From Scytalidium lignicola (Eukaryota > Ascomycota > Leotiomycetes): a stretch of DNA of 36,028 bases. Of this stretch, positions 1 to 10,622 are shown piece by piece (position 1 is the stretch's first letter; every line of letters starts with the position of its first letter). The notes below the pieces were generated by a model. That model was not told where the DNA came from. It ran no database searches and saw only the letters and a list, made by a program, of their open reading frames with translations. The stretch lies in NCBI GenBank assembly GCA_002812745.2, contig NCSJ02000405.1, positions 1 through 36,028 on the forward strand, written 5' to 3'. The translations under genes were made by a program, and so were the position numbers.

Positions 1-3000
1 TAATTTCATTTTTTTTTAATTGAATATATCCTTTATTTGTTTATAATCNTTTTTACACTTATGTTTTTTTCTATGTTTATTTATCCTAATCATTACTATA
101 ATTAGTTATTCTGATTATTTAACCTTAATTAATTAATTAAAATTATTATTTATAATTATATAAAATTTGTAAAACCATTTAATACTTAATTATACTAAGA
201 TTAAATGTCTTTACCTTTANTTTTTTTATTTATATAATATAGATCTTATCTTTTATTTCTTATAAACTCTTAAACATTAATTATTTAATACAAACTAGTT
301 TATAACCTAAATCTTAAATGTTTTTGCTAAGATATAATCCATGTTCATTTCCTTGTCTTACCAATCAACTAAACATTTCTAAGCACCTTCAATACATTTA
401 TTAAACATTACTATTATATTCTATTATCTAAGAATAATAAGAAAAGTATCTTAAAACTCTTTGAACCCTTTTTCTTAAGTTTTATTAATAATACTTCTTC
501 AAATACTTTCTAAGTTGTCCAACTAAAATATAAAGCATAAAAGTATATCCTCAACGTCAAGTCTAAGTTCTATCCTCTTCACTTCATTGTCTAGTCAGAA
601 GAGTTTATAACTAGATAATGTATACTGCTAAACATTATTATCTATATAACGTTGAATTAATAATAATATAACATTATCTGTCTACATTTCTTAAACCTCT
701 TGTTTTCAAAAGGATTTCATATAAGGAAACACAATTAAAAGTCAGATATTAAGAATATTTATAACCACTTTACTACTTTGAGGAAATCCTCTAAGCTTGT
801 AAATTTACTCTTCACAAACTATAACCTTATTACAATGATCAATAATCTTCCTTATAACAAATAACAAAATTAAGAATTAATCAAGTTAACAAGTAGTATT
901 TCAAGAAAATATTTTGTTCTNAAAAAACTACTNAAAAAGTAAAGAAATGCTAACACTTCAGTAATATAATAATGTAATAAGNAAAAAGTTAACAATTCCA
1001 TAATAAGTTAAGTTTCTCTTTAAGCCTAAAGTAATTCTTTAATAACCTTGATTATAATCTTACCTTATCCTCTTAAAAACTCTTTACTAACAATCAAAAC
1101 TTACTAGACTATATCAACTCATGTAATAAACTTATACCTCTACTTATCCATCCTTACAACAAGCTACTAATCTGAGTTTACATAAAGCTAATCAAGATTA
1201 ACTTCTGCTAAGCTTAATTATACCTTATCCAACTAATCTTTACTCCTCTCCTAAGTTTGCATAATATAATCAAGTACAAACACCTTTGAGTAGTATAAAA
1301 TTGTCTTCAGTCATTCCTTAATATCTATATCCATTATAAACATGTTAAACATAAATTATCCTCAACTAATATAATCATCTAACCTTGTGTAAAATGATAA
1401 TTACATTAAAATCTTTACTTATTATAAAAGTAAGTTTGTTTAAAATGTAACATACAAGTCTATAATCAATTCTCTTATAAAATTCACAACCATTGCTTTT
1501 ACTAGTCTAAGTTCCTATTTAATATTTTGATTAATTAGCTTAAAATACACTTTTGCTTGCATAATATTCATAATACTATCTTGCAATCCTTCACTAAGTT
1601 CTAACCCTATTTCCTCAAGTATACCTTCGTCGTAAGATTATACCAAGAAGTACATTAACCTAAGTAATACTAAGTTTCCTTATTATCACTTTATAAGATT
1701 AACTTCAATTGCTTAACTCTCAAACAACCTTACTTTCGTTTATTGTTTTTCTTGATTAACAATCTTATAAATAAGGACTAACTATCATTTTGCAAGATAC
1801 TCTAACTTATCAAATGTTAACCACCTTACTACTTAGATAATATAATATGTTTTTTATTCTTATTTAAACCATTAAGTTTAAGCTTTTGAAGATTTTGATC
1901 CTCGAAGTTCTTAAGTTACAACCTTATAACATAATACTAACTCTACCTTTAGTCGAGTACTTATAACTAAGAAAAAGCTAATCTAGTTAACATAAATAAC
2001 CTTCTACATCATTAGATTAAAAGTAACTAGAAATCCACTACCTTCAAGCTAATTCTAATATCAAGCATAGTTAATTTCTTGGATTAACAGTATATCTAAT
2101 TACTTATTACATTACAATATAAATATTAATAATTGAGTAAACACCTAAAGTACTTGTATATATACATTTACTACTTTGTAATACTTAAAAGCATTTTAAC
2201 TAAGTTCAAAAGTATATACAATATACTTTAACATTATGAATTAATCTGAAAATAGACAATCTTAATCCTTAATCTTTGTAAAAGTTATAATTTTAAAGAA
2301 TTAACTGTTAAAACATATTGTTAATAACCAAAATTAATATAACTAAGCATTTAAACAACCTCTTTCTTTCCAAATATATAATTTACAACCTTCAATATAA
2401 TTACTAAAATACTTTTAGTATAAGTTTCATTATAAATCTTTGATTTTTAAACTTTGATATTAATTATAATTCTAGTATTATTTGTATTTTTAATAACATC
2501 TTAAGCTAAAGATAATAAGAATAAATTTTATAAAGAATATAATTTAATTTTGTGAATTAAAATATAAATAATTTTTAAATCTATAAGATTATATTATAAA
2601 ACATACTATTACATTATAACTTAATCAAAGAAATATTATTATAATCAAAATAAATAATAATACTAAGGTTTATTAATTATCTAATCTTTTATAAAGCTAA
2701 TAAAAAAAAAATGTAAAATTAGAAGAAAATACTACCAAACTTAACCTTGACTTTCTAAGAGCATTTTAAGAAGTCTTAACAGAAACTAGCTTATACATTT
2801 GTCCGACTAAATAAGTTATAATTGTCAGAGTATAAATACCATCCAGCTGTACTCTTATCACAAACAATATTCACTACTACCATATCATTACCAAACCCTT
2901 TATTTGTTTAAGATCTACTTTTAATAATAATATAAAAGCAAGCATAAATAATAATATTATTATATTAAAAGAAGATATGATTAACAAAAGATATNACTAC

Positions 3001-4250
3001 TATCAAAGAAATTCTAAGTTGTTAACTTAACTACAAATAAGTTGTTTATATTTAGACTAAGGATTAAAATATCATAAAAGAAGTTAATTGTACATTTTGC
3101 CTTAGGCAATCCAACAATTATAATATCTAGAACCATAGTATTAAGAGGATTAAGATACTTGTAAACCTTAGAGGCGTTTACTATATAAATCTTATTTTTA
3201 ATACTTAGTAAAATCAAGATCTTGTTAACAGTGATAATACTAATATTAACAGTTAAGGAAAGGAGTACATTAACAATGTTATAAAATTATACAAGTAAAA
3301 CAAGAACAAGAATAATCTTGACTATTTTGAAAATGATAATAAAAAGTAATATACTTAAAAAATATAAAAGATAAATAAGAAATTGTTTAGTATATAATTA
3401 AATGTTTAATTCTTATATTAAGAAAAGTTAAAGTAAAATATCAGTTTTATACCTTTATGCATATTTATTTACTCTTTAATACTTTATCTTTCTTAAGCCT
3501 ATACTTTATAAATTTTATAATAATACTTAAAGCTTAATCTACTTGTTAAACACCCTTGTATTATATACTAAGTCTTTTATAAATTAATATATAAAAGTAA
3601 TACTTTTGTATACAAAGTAATACTGAACTTTGACTAAGAAATCTTAGTTTTATTATTTGAAAAAAGTATTAATATAAAAATAAAGATAAAAATACAAAGA
3701 ATTAGTATAATCTTCTATAAAGTTATTCTAACTAACATTATAAGGTTTTTCTAATACTAAGATTCCTAAGAATAAAAGTATTATTATAATTTTGTAACTT
3801 AGATTATTTTAACTAACTATAAAAGTTAATGTCTTTTCTGTCTTATTATATAATTACTAGTCTTAATAATAATATAGTATATATTGTATAACTTATTATT
3901 TAACCTCAATTGTTAATAAGCCTTNACAAAATAACAAAAACATAGTTATTACTTATAAAACCTAAAATATATATCTATATTAAGATCATTATTAAAGATT
4001 TTTAACAATAAATTTGTTAATCTAAAATTATAATATTTAATAATATTTAAAGAGAAGAGAATATTATAAAATTCTATATTTATATATTTTTGATTAACAT
4101 ATTAAAAGATTAAAAATACTCTTATAATTATATATCTTAAGTAATTTAATAACTATATCAAATATACTTTGTACTTTAAATAATACATAAGTTAAAAATA
4201 TATAAATATTATAATAATATATTAGTTTATCAATTAATCAACTACAAGTA
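1..4250. other. AT-rich, RIP-like degraded block, no supportable gene
   Basis: This stretch is overwhelmingly A+T, is dense in stops in all frames, and has very few CpG dinucleotides. Only one short open frame (3014-3217, minus, 67 codons) stands out; it matches nothing I recognise. Composition and stop density fit repeat-derived DNA saturated with C-to-T changes on both strands, as RIP produces in ascomycetes. It adjoins the NLR relic at 4391, so some of it may be that gene's upstream part, but I could not find a P-loop or N-terminal effector domain. Several single N calls sit next to homopolymer runs. Confidence 0.7.
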
Positions 4251-4390
4251 CTCTACCCTTATAAACAGNAAAAAAATACACCAAAGATGTTTTAGCGTAA
4301 ATCAAGATTAAGGTTTATAAACAAACTAAGAATACATTCCTTTGAGTATAGCTTGTTTTTAAAGAACTTGATAAAAAGGATAAATATCAC

Positions 4391-5375
4391 AAATTACTAG
4401 ATGGAGAATATACTCTTAATACGATCAAAGAGATACTTTTTGGTTTGTCAGAGTTATACAGTTATATAATGAACATGATTAAGGGTAGTTTAAAGAGAAA
4501 TTTACAATATTACAAGGATATCCTAATCATTACATATTTCGTATATCGCTTACTCTCTCTTGCTGAACTTGTTATACTTGTTAATTTGTTATTAAAGACA
4601 ACATAGACAGTTGTTAGCAAATACAATTCGTTTCTAACAATCACTGAAGAAACAATATCTTTAATCCACTAATCAGTTAAGGATTATATAAAGGACAATT
4701 TCAAATCAAGGATTCAGGAGAGCACAACTCTTTGAGGACATATAAATATCTATAAACACTTAATTAACATTATATCAAACTTGAAAAGAAACATCTACAA
4801 TCTTATAGACTATAAGTTCAACCTAAAAGATTTAAAGTTACTTAATCCTAACCTACTAATTTCAATACAATACTCTTGCTTATACTAGATCGACTATCTT
4901 TATAACATAAACAACAAAGGTCTTGATTTCAAGAAAGAGCTAGCAGACAACAAAATAGCTTAAAAGTTCTTCAACAACTATATTCTGCATTAACTTGAGA
5001 GTTTATCTCTTCTAGGAAAACTCTCAGACAGAGTACAATCAATAAGAAAGCTCTTCCAAACTACTTAGGTATGTCTACAGCATTATGATTGTATTCAAGT
5101 ATTAAACACTCCCAGTTATAACCTAGTATAAGCTCTCAACTTGTTAGATTCTTGAATAATACCAAGAGGTTCATCCTTAGTCATGGATTGATAATTGAAC
5201 AAGCTTCTTTACAAATATATAGTTCTACCCTTGTGTTCAGTCCAACAATAAGTGAAGTAAAGAACATGCAATAGAAGCAAAGGCTATCATATATCGATAT
5301 GGTTGTTGGTATTAGAAACCATTGAGGCGCACATCAGCAGACGCTTGAAGGGCATAACAGGAAATTCGATATTGG
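4391..5375 (+). pseudogene. RIP-degraded fungal NLR relic: NACHT C-terminal half, linker and start of WD40 repeats
   Basis: Conceptual translation through stops gives successive segments typical of fungal NACHT-WD40 (HET-E/NWD-like STAND) proteins. First is a KEILFGLSELYSYIMNMIKG-like segment matching the usual 'GLSGLY..MM..I' helix. Then come YRLLSLAELVIL, SFLTITEETISLIH-stop-SVKDY, IQYSCLY-stop-IDYLYN, a KFFNNYILH-stop-LESLSLLGKLS segment (normally 'WLE(A/S)LSL'), and RFILSHGLIIEQASLQIYS. It ends with QTLEGH, the canonical entry into the first WD40 blade. Stops fall where the family has Trp or Gln, consistent with TGG-to-TAG/TAA and CAA/CAG-to-TAA/TAG. One net frame change occurs between the 5' and 3' parts. 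Such proteins act in heterokaryon incompatibility and innate immunity. Here the gene is dead: most WD40 blades are missing, and unrelated repeat DNA follows immediately. Confidence 0.82.
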
Positions 5376-5450
5376 AATCTCGACATAACCAATTTCTATT
5401 TCCGTCTTTGGACCTGAGCTGTTGCTACTATAACCTGAGCTGAGGGTGAG
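5355..5450 (+). repeat. Interspersed repeat, copy A (partner at 25.7 kb)
   Basis: The 22-bp core, beginning ATTTCCGTCTTTGG and ending ACCTGAGC, is shared exactly with 25731 onward. Similarity extends about 25 bp upstream (GAATCTCGACATAACC against GAATCTTGACCTCACC) and about 25 bp downstream (TATAACCTGAGCTGAG against TCTAACCTAAGCTGAG). It directly follows the WD40 end of the NLR relic. The family is not identified; it may be an LTR fragment, a MITE or a SINE-like repeat. Confidence 0.6.
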
Positions 5451-5459
5451 CAAACCTGA

Positions 5460-5505
5460 GCAGAGCCTGACTAAAGCCCGACCAAAGCCCGACCAAAGCC
5501 TAACC
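5460..5505 (+). repeat. 11-bp tandem repeat, about four units
   Basis: Units of the form CCAAAGCCCGA are repeated at period 11: a diverged GCAGAGCCTGA, then CTAAAGCCCGA, CCAAAGCCCGA and CCAAAGCCTAA. It lies inside the GC-richer patch at 5270-6020, within or next to interspersed repeat copy A. Confidence 0.7.
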
Positions 5506-5900
5506 ACTATAGTACGAGTCCCGTTTTGGCGCCCTGTGCGCTGTGGCTATAGTTTCCTAGTTTGCTGAGGTACTCGTTGTGTTCCCCTTACGAGCCCAAT
5601 CCCATAGGTTTGTGCGCTCAAGGCCTTTTGCTCATTAGAGTCTTATCACAGGATCCCTCGTCTTGTGATCATGAATATCCTGATGTAAAGTATAATGAGT
5701 TATGGTTATTCCTCTCATTGAATACTCTGTATAAAGGAAGTCTTTGACAGGAGATGATATAGCTTTAATATTGTCTAAGAACTCTTTACATGTTGCAATT
5801 CTATCCCTCTCAGCATACAATTCAACCTTGCATTCTAACAATATATAGTCATGTGATAATATTTTCTGGTAGCTAAGGCTATAATGTTTCGATGACTTGA
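5506..5900. other. Normal-composition patch between AT-rich blocks, no gene seen
   Basis: This segment keeps CpG dinucleotides and ordinary base composition, unlike the DNA on both sides. Short opposed open frames (5562-5747 plus, 5635-5841 minus) overlap each other and show no recognisable domain. It is most likely non-coding repeat sequence attached to copy A. Confidence 0.45.
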
Positions 5901-8900
5901 TATCTTACTTGTATTAATCGACTTGATAAGTAGATAAATGTCTAAGGAGAGCTTTGAGTGTTGTGATAATGGGGTTTGACGGCGAGTGAAATTCTTTTTC
6001 AGCACAACAAGGTAAGGTGCGAATCTTGAATTTTGGCAATGTCTTATTGTATAGTCTTTAATTTCTTGATAGTAAGTATTATATAATCTACTCTTACATC
6101 ATTTCCTACTTTAAATTGTCTTTAGGACAATTATATTATTAAGTAAGTTTTCTACTGTCAAGCTACACCTTTGCAAGTGCTTATACTGATCCTTAGTCAT
6201 AATCCTTAGCGTTGTTTGTCTTGTAGACTTACAAAAGTAGATGTATGATTAGGTTAATAAGTTTGCCTTTAAGTTGATCCTTAAATTCCTTGAATTTTAC
6301 TGAAGAATATGGAATAAGATCTTCACTCTCTAGGTTAAAAGCTAACTGGCTTAAATGTTTTAAAGTATAATACTTTATAATTACCTTTCTTGTCTATATC
6401 ATGTAAGAAATATTCATTGTTATTTGGTATATACTTTGAAGTTTGCTTTCAGAGTTAACTTTGACTTTGCCTTAAACTAGATATCAAGCTAAACCTTCTA
6501 AGAAATGTATAACTTGCAAGTTTGTAATCTTGGAAATTAATTTAGACATCTAATGATATAAGTCTTTTTCCTGACTTGTTATATCATTTCTTAACAGAGG
6601 TAATAAGAGTTTTAATGTCTGAGAGTATTAGATATAAGCCTCTTCTTAGTTTATTGTATTACTTAAGTTAGTTTTTTCAACTATCTCTTAAAACCTTGAA
6701 TATACTTACTTTATTGTATACAATTGTATATTTCATTTAGTAGATTATCTAACCTTGAATTAAGAAGAATATCTCTAAGCCTTTTCCTCAAAAAGAAGAA
6801 TAGATTTATAAATAAGGCTTTATATATATAGTTAACAAGGAAGGCATTCAGAAGGAGTATAAGAGATTTTAAAGAGGTTAAACCTTGTAGAAGTTTATCA
6901 TTTATCAACATGTAAACTTCTACAAGGTTATTCAGCAAAGTTATACAGTTTACTTCATTAAGTCATTTAAAGATGAACAAGTTATTTGTTGACATACTCT
7001 TTTTAAAGGCTTTTATATCCTTCTTAAGCTTATTAAGATTATGAATAACTTTACTTCCTTTAACAAGAAGTTAAGATTCTATCTCTTTAAATTTCTTTTC
7101 TTATTTCTGATGAAAGAATAAGTTATATTTAGCTTTGACCTTTTCCTTTTCAAACTTGGTTTCTTGAACTTTAGCTTTTAATATTCAAGTATAATGTTCT
7201 AACTTACCTTAAACTTGTTAAATCTTATTTTTTAGATGTTAGTTTTGACTTTGCATATACTTAAGCTAATCCTTAAGTTCCTTTTCCTTTACTTATTATT
7301 CTACTTCCTTTTACTCTATTATTTGATTGAATCTTTATGTTAATTTTACTACTTAAGTTGTTTTATACTTTGACAGTTGTCTACTTATACTATCTTTTAC
7401 TTATAACTGTTATGGATTAAGTTTAAGGTAAAGATAGTGAATTATAATCAAGGAAGTAGTAACACTAACAATTAAGCTTATTCTATTCTCTAAATTAATT
7501 CTTAAAGAATCCAAATCATAATAACTGCTTAAGTTACCCTTATATATGTTAAGTCTTATGTATTCTTAAAGCAAGCCCTTATCTTAATATTCTGTTCATA
7601 TACTTAATATACTATATATACTTCTTAAGCTTTGTGATCCAAGCTTTAACATTATCCCCTCCTCTTAAGGCTCTTATCCTCAAGAGTTACAAGCTCTTAA
7701 CATCCTTTAACACTTCTTCTAAGATTTATAAATACAAAGATTATTCTTGAATCTTATACTTCTTTCAAATGTAAAAGTTTTAAAATAATGTCTTTGTTTA
7801 ATAACTTAATGTTATAATACTTTTGAGTTAATATACTTCTTTAGTATCCTTTTGATATTATAATGTACAAGTCTTCTATATTAATAACAAGCTTTATACA
7901 TATATATAAACATAACTTTGTTATTTCTCTTATACCTTCTAGTTGTTAACTCTTCTAGTCTTTCTGAAAAGGTATAAGTCTTAAGTAAAGATTTAATATT
8001 TTATTTACTTCTCTTTATTGTTAATAATATAAAGTTAAACAAAGTAAATACAAAATGCTTAAATATAATAAACATAAAGTTATTCTTAATATTAAGCTTT
8101 TTGATCATAATCAAACATAAGTGTCTTCTTAGTATAATAATCTTATAAAGTAATTCTTAGATTATTATAAAATTAAGTAAAGATTAATAAATATTCTAAA
8201 GTTCTCAAATAAGCAAAGTATAATGTATAATTACTAATGTTTTTAAAAGTTTATATAAACTTTTTCTGTTATTTCTTTTCNTTCTTCNTTTTCTCTTTTT
8301 ATCATCTTATTTATCATCTTTATAAGGTAAGTTTTCCTCTTCTTTAATTCTTTGAAACTTGAAGTTAAGCTTTAAATAATATTGTATAAATATTTATTTT
8401 ATTGTTTATTATTCTTTGCTTTTAATTATGATTATATAAGTACTTTACTTCTTTCCTTTTTATTCTTCTCTCTTTCAACATGTTAAGAGCTCTTCAACTA
8501 ACTTTTATAGTCTTTCTTGTTAAATCTTTTAACTTTTAAATGAGTTTCCTTTATTTACCTTTGTTAACTTTTTGATTAATATATGATTAACTTATTATAA
8601 TTAAGAAATATAAAAAACTTATATATCCTTATTACTTATAATATAACAAGTCTTTATCTACTTAACCTAATCTTAAGTGTTTTATTTTATAAATTAATAA
8701 TAAGTATAAAGAGTATACTTATAAGTATNAAAAAGTGTAGAAAAGTTCTTAAGGAATATTATCATTATGTAAATAAGCTACTCTAACTTGTTAACTAAAT
8801 AATAGTAAGTAATATTATAATTGCTATTACCCTTCAAGTAGTATAATGTGAATATACTAAATATATTAAGAATATACTTTATTAAGAAATCAAGAAGAAA

Positions 8901-10440
8901 AAGATAAATAATAATAGATTAAGTATAGTTAATAAGATCTTAAGGAATGTTGATAACTACTTTAAAACTTTAAATAATATTATTTAAGAGATAATAAGTA
9001 NTTTTTTCTTCNTTTTTCTTTTAACTGGTATATTATTAATATTTTATAAACAAATCTCTTTGATAACAATATATCCTTTAATGAAGATATATCCTCTTTA
9101 GAGGATATTAAGTTAAATAAGTCAAAAGAGTTAAATAATAACAATGACAATAATTCTCTTATTCCTCTAGTTCATTATCTTACTTGCTCTTATCTTTTAA
9201 GAGTACAAAAAGATAATGTCCTTGTTATTCCTTATTATTACTTTGCTTGCTTTATTAACAAGTATTCTAAGTTGATAATGTTTATCCTAGTCTTGGTTCT
9301 TAGTATAATGTTCTTTATTAGCCTTATACTTAGTCTTCCTTTTACTTCTTCAAGATGTCATCTTTGATTTGAAGATAATAAGTTTACAACCNTTTTTTGT
9401 TTAACTTAATAACCTTGTTAATAGTAATAGTAATAGTAGTAGAGATAATAATAATAATAACAAAGGTAATGGAGAAGATAATAACCTTCTGTTAAAGAAG
9501 AGGAAGTATAAGTATAAGAGTACTTATAAGCATTATTACTAAATAAATAACTCTTTACCTTTAAATACTTTAGTCTTAATTTAACCTTTTTTACTTCTTA
9601 CCCCTTTTCCTTATAACTTTCTACTATGTTAATTTTAAAGAAGTTACTTCTTTTATAAGTAGTTATTTATATTGNTTTTTTATACTCTTTAAGTTTCTTT
9701 CATAGTATTTTGCAAGTACTTTAACAACTCTTAAGTATCTTCTGTTGATAAGAATCCNTTTTTACCTTATAAAGTATTATTGAGTTTTATTCTTCTTGAC
9801 TTTATAATCTAAGATAACTTTGACTTCTTATTTATTTTCATTATTAATAACCTTTTCTTTTAAGAATTTTAATGTTATACTAGATTTATAGTAATATAAT
9901 TCAAGGAGGGATATATAGAAGACTAAGTATACTCTTATTTTAAAAAGTAACTTTAGTTTATACATAAGGTTATTACTTATAACCTAGATTATCTTTAATG
10001 GTCTTAAATATTAATCTAACAACTTCTTGTTAAGTCTTTGCTATTGTAGATTCTTTGTAAATACTATTATAAAATTACTTATCTTGAATGTTATTAGCTT
10101 TTGNTTTTTTGTTATAATACTTCTTTTGTACTTTTATAACTTCTTATTATTACTTTATCATTGTTTCTCTTTCNTTTTTACAATATTTCTATTCTTTCTT
10201 ATATAATAATTACTCTCCCCTTTATAATGTTATCCTTGACATTGACCTGGATTTTAAGGTCATAATTATATATATTGTAGAAGAGAGTTATACTAGTAAT
10301 ATTATGGACATTATTATTATATATGAATTTTGCAAGAGTTAATTTCAATACTTAGTTGTTTTGCTTGTATAAACAAAATACTTATAAATAATATTCTAAT
10401 GTTTGATTTTGGACTTTTGTTTGTTTGTCACTTTGAGGGT
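5901..10440. other. AT-rich, RIP-like degraded block with faint coding relics
   Basis: Composition is as in 1-4250. Two places still look like old coding sequence. On the minus strand from about 7480 to 6711, reading through stops gives Lys/Glu-rich heptad-like peptide (such as VQETKFEKEKVKAKYN and KFKEIES) followed by a Leu-rich open frame (6711-6938). On the plus strand about 9050-9560 encodes acidic and Asn-rich peptide (EDISSLEDIKLNKSKEL) and later a Lys/Tyr-rich segment. Neither is assignable to a family. The rest shows stops everywhere and no structure I can name. Confidence 0.55.
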
Positions 10441-10448
10441 AAAACATT

Positions 10449-10600
10449 TGTTCCAGCCCATACGTAAATAATGGCCATTCGTAAATNGGCTAGGCCATTT
10501 ACAAATGGACTAGCCCATACGTAAATAAATCACNTTTACGTATGGTCTAGCCCATACGTAAAGCGACCGCAATTTGAAGGCACTTTTGGAGGCACNTTTT
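10449..10600 (+). repeat. Left terminal inverted repeat with internal palindromic sites
   Basis: It matches the reverse complement of 12814-12963 almost base for base. It contains several copies of CCCATACGTAA in both orientations, plus diverged forms (CCATTCGTAAA, CCATTTACAAA), including a near-palindromic pair at about 10534-10562. The array is a plausible set of transposase-binding sites. N calls lie at 10487, 10534 and 10595. At 10534 the N is an extra base compared with the right repeat. Confidence 0.88.
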
Positions 10601-10622
10601 GAAAGGTTATTCGAATGCTACT

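Noticed and set aside
3014..3217. 67-codon minus-strand frame in AT-rich DNA
   Set aside because: A single short frame with no recognisable family; it may be a relic of a transposon gene but cannot be supported.
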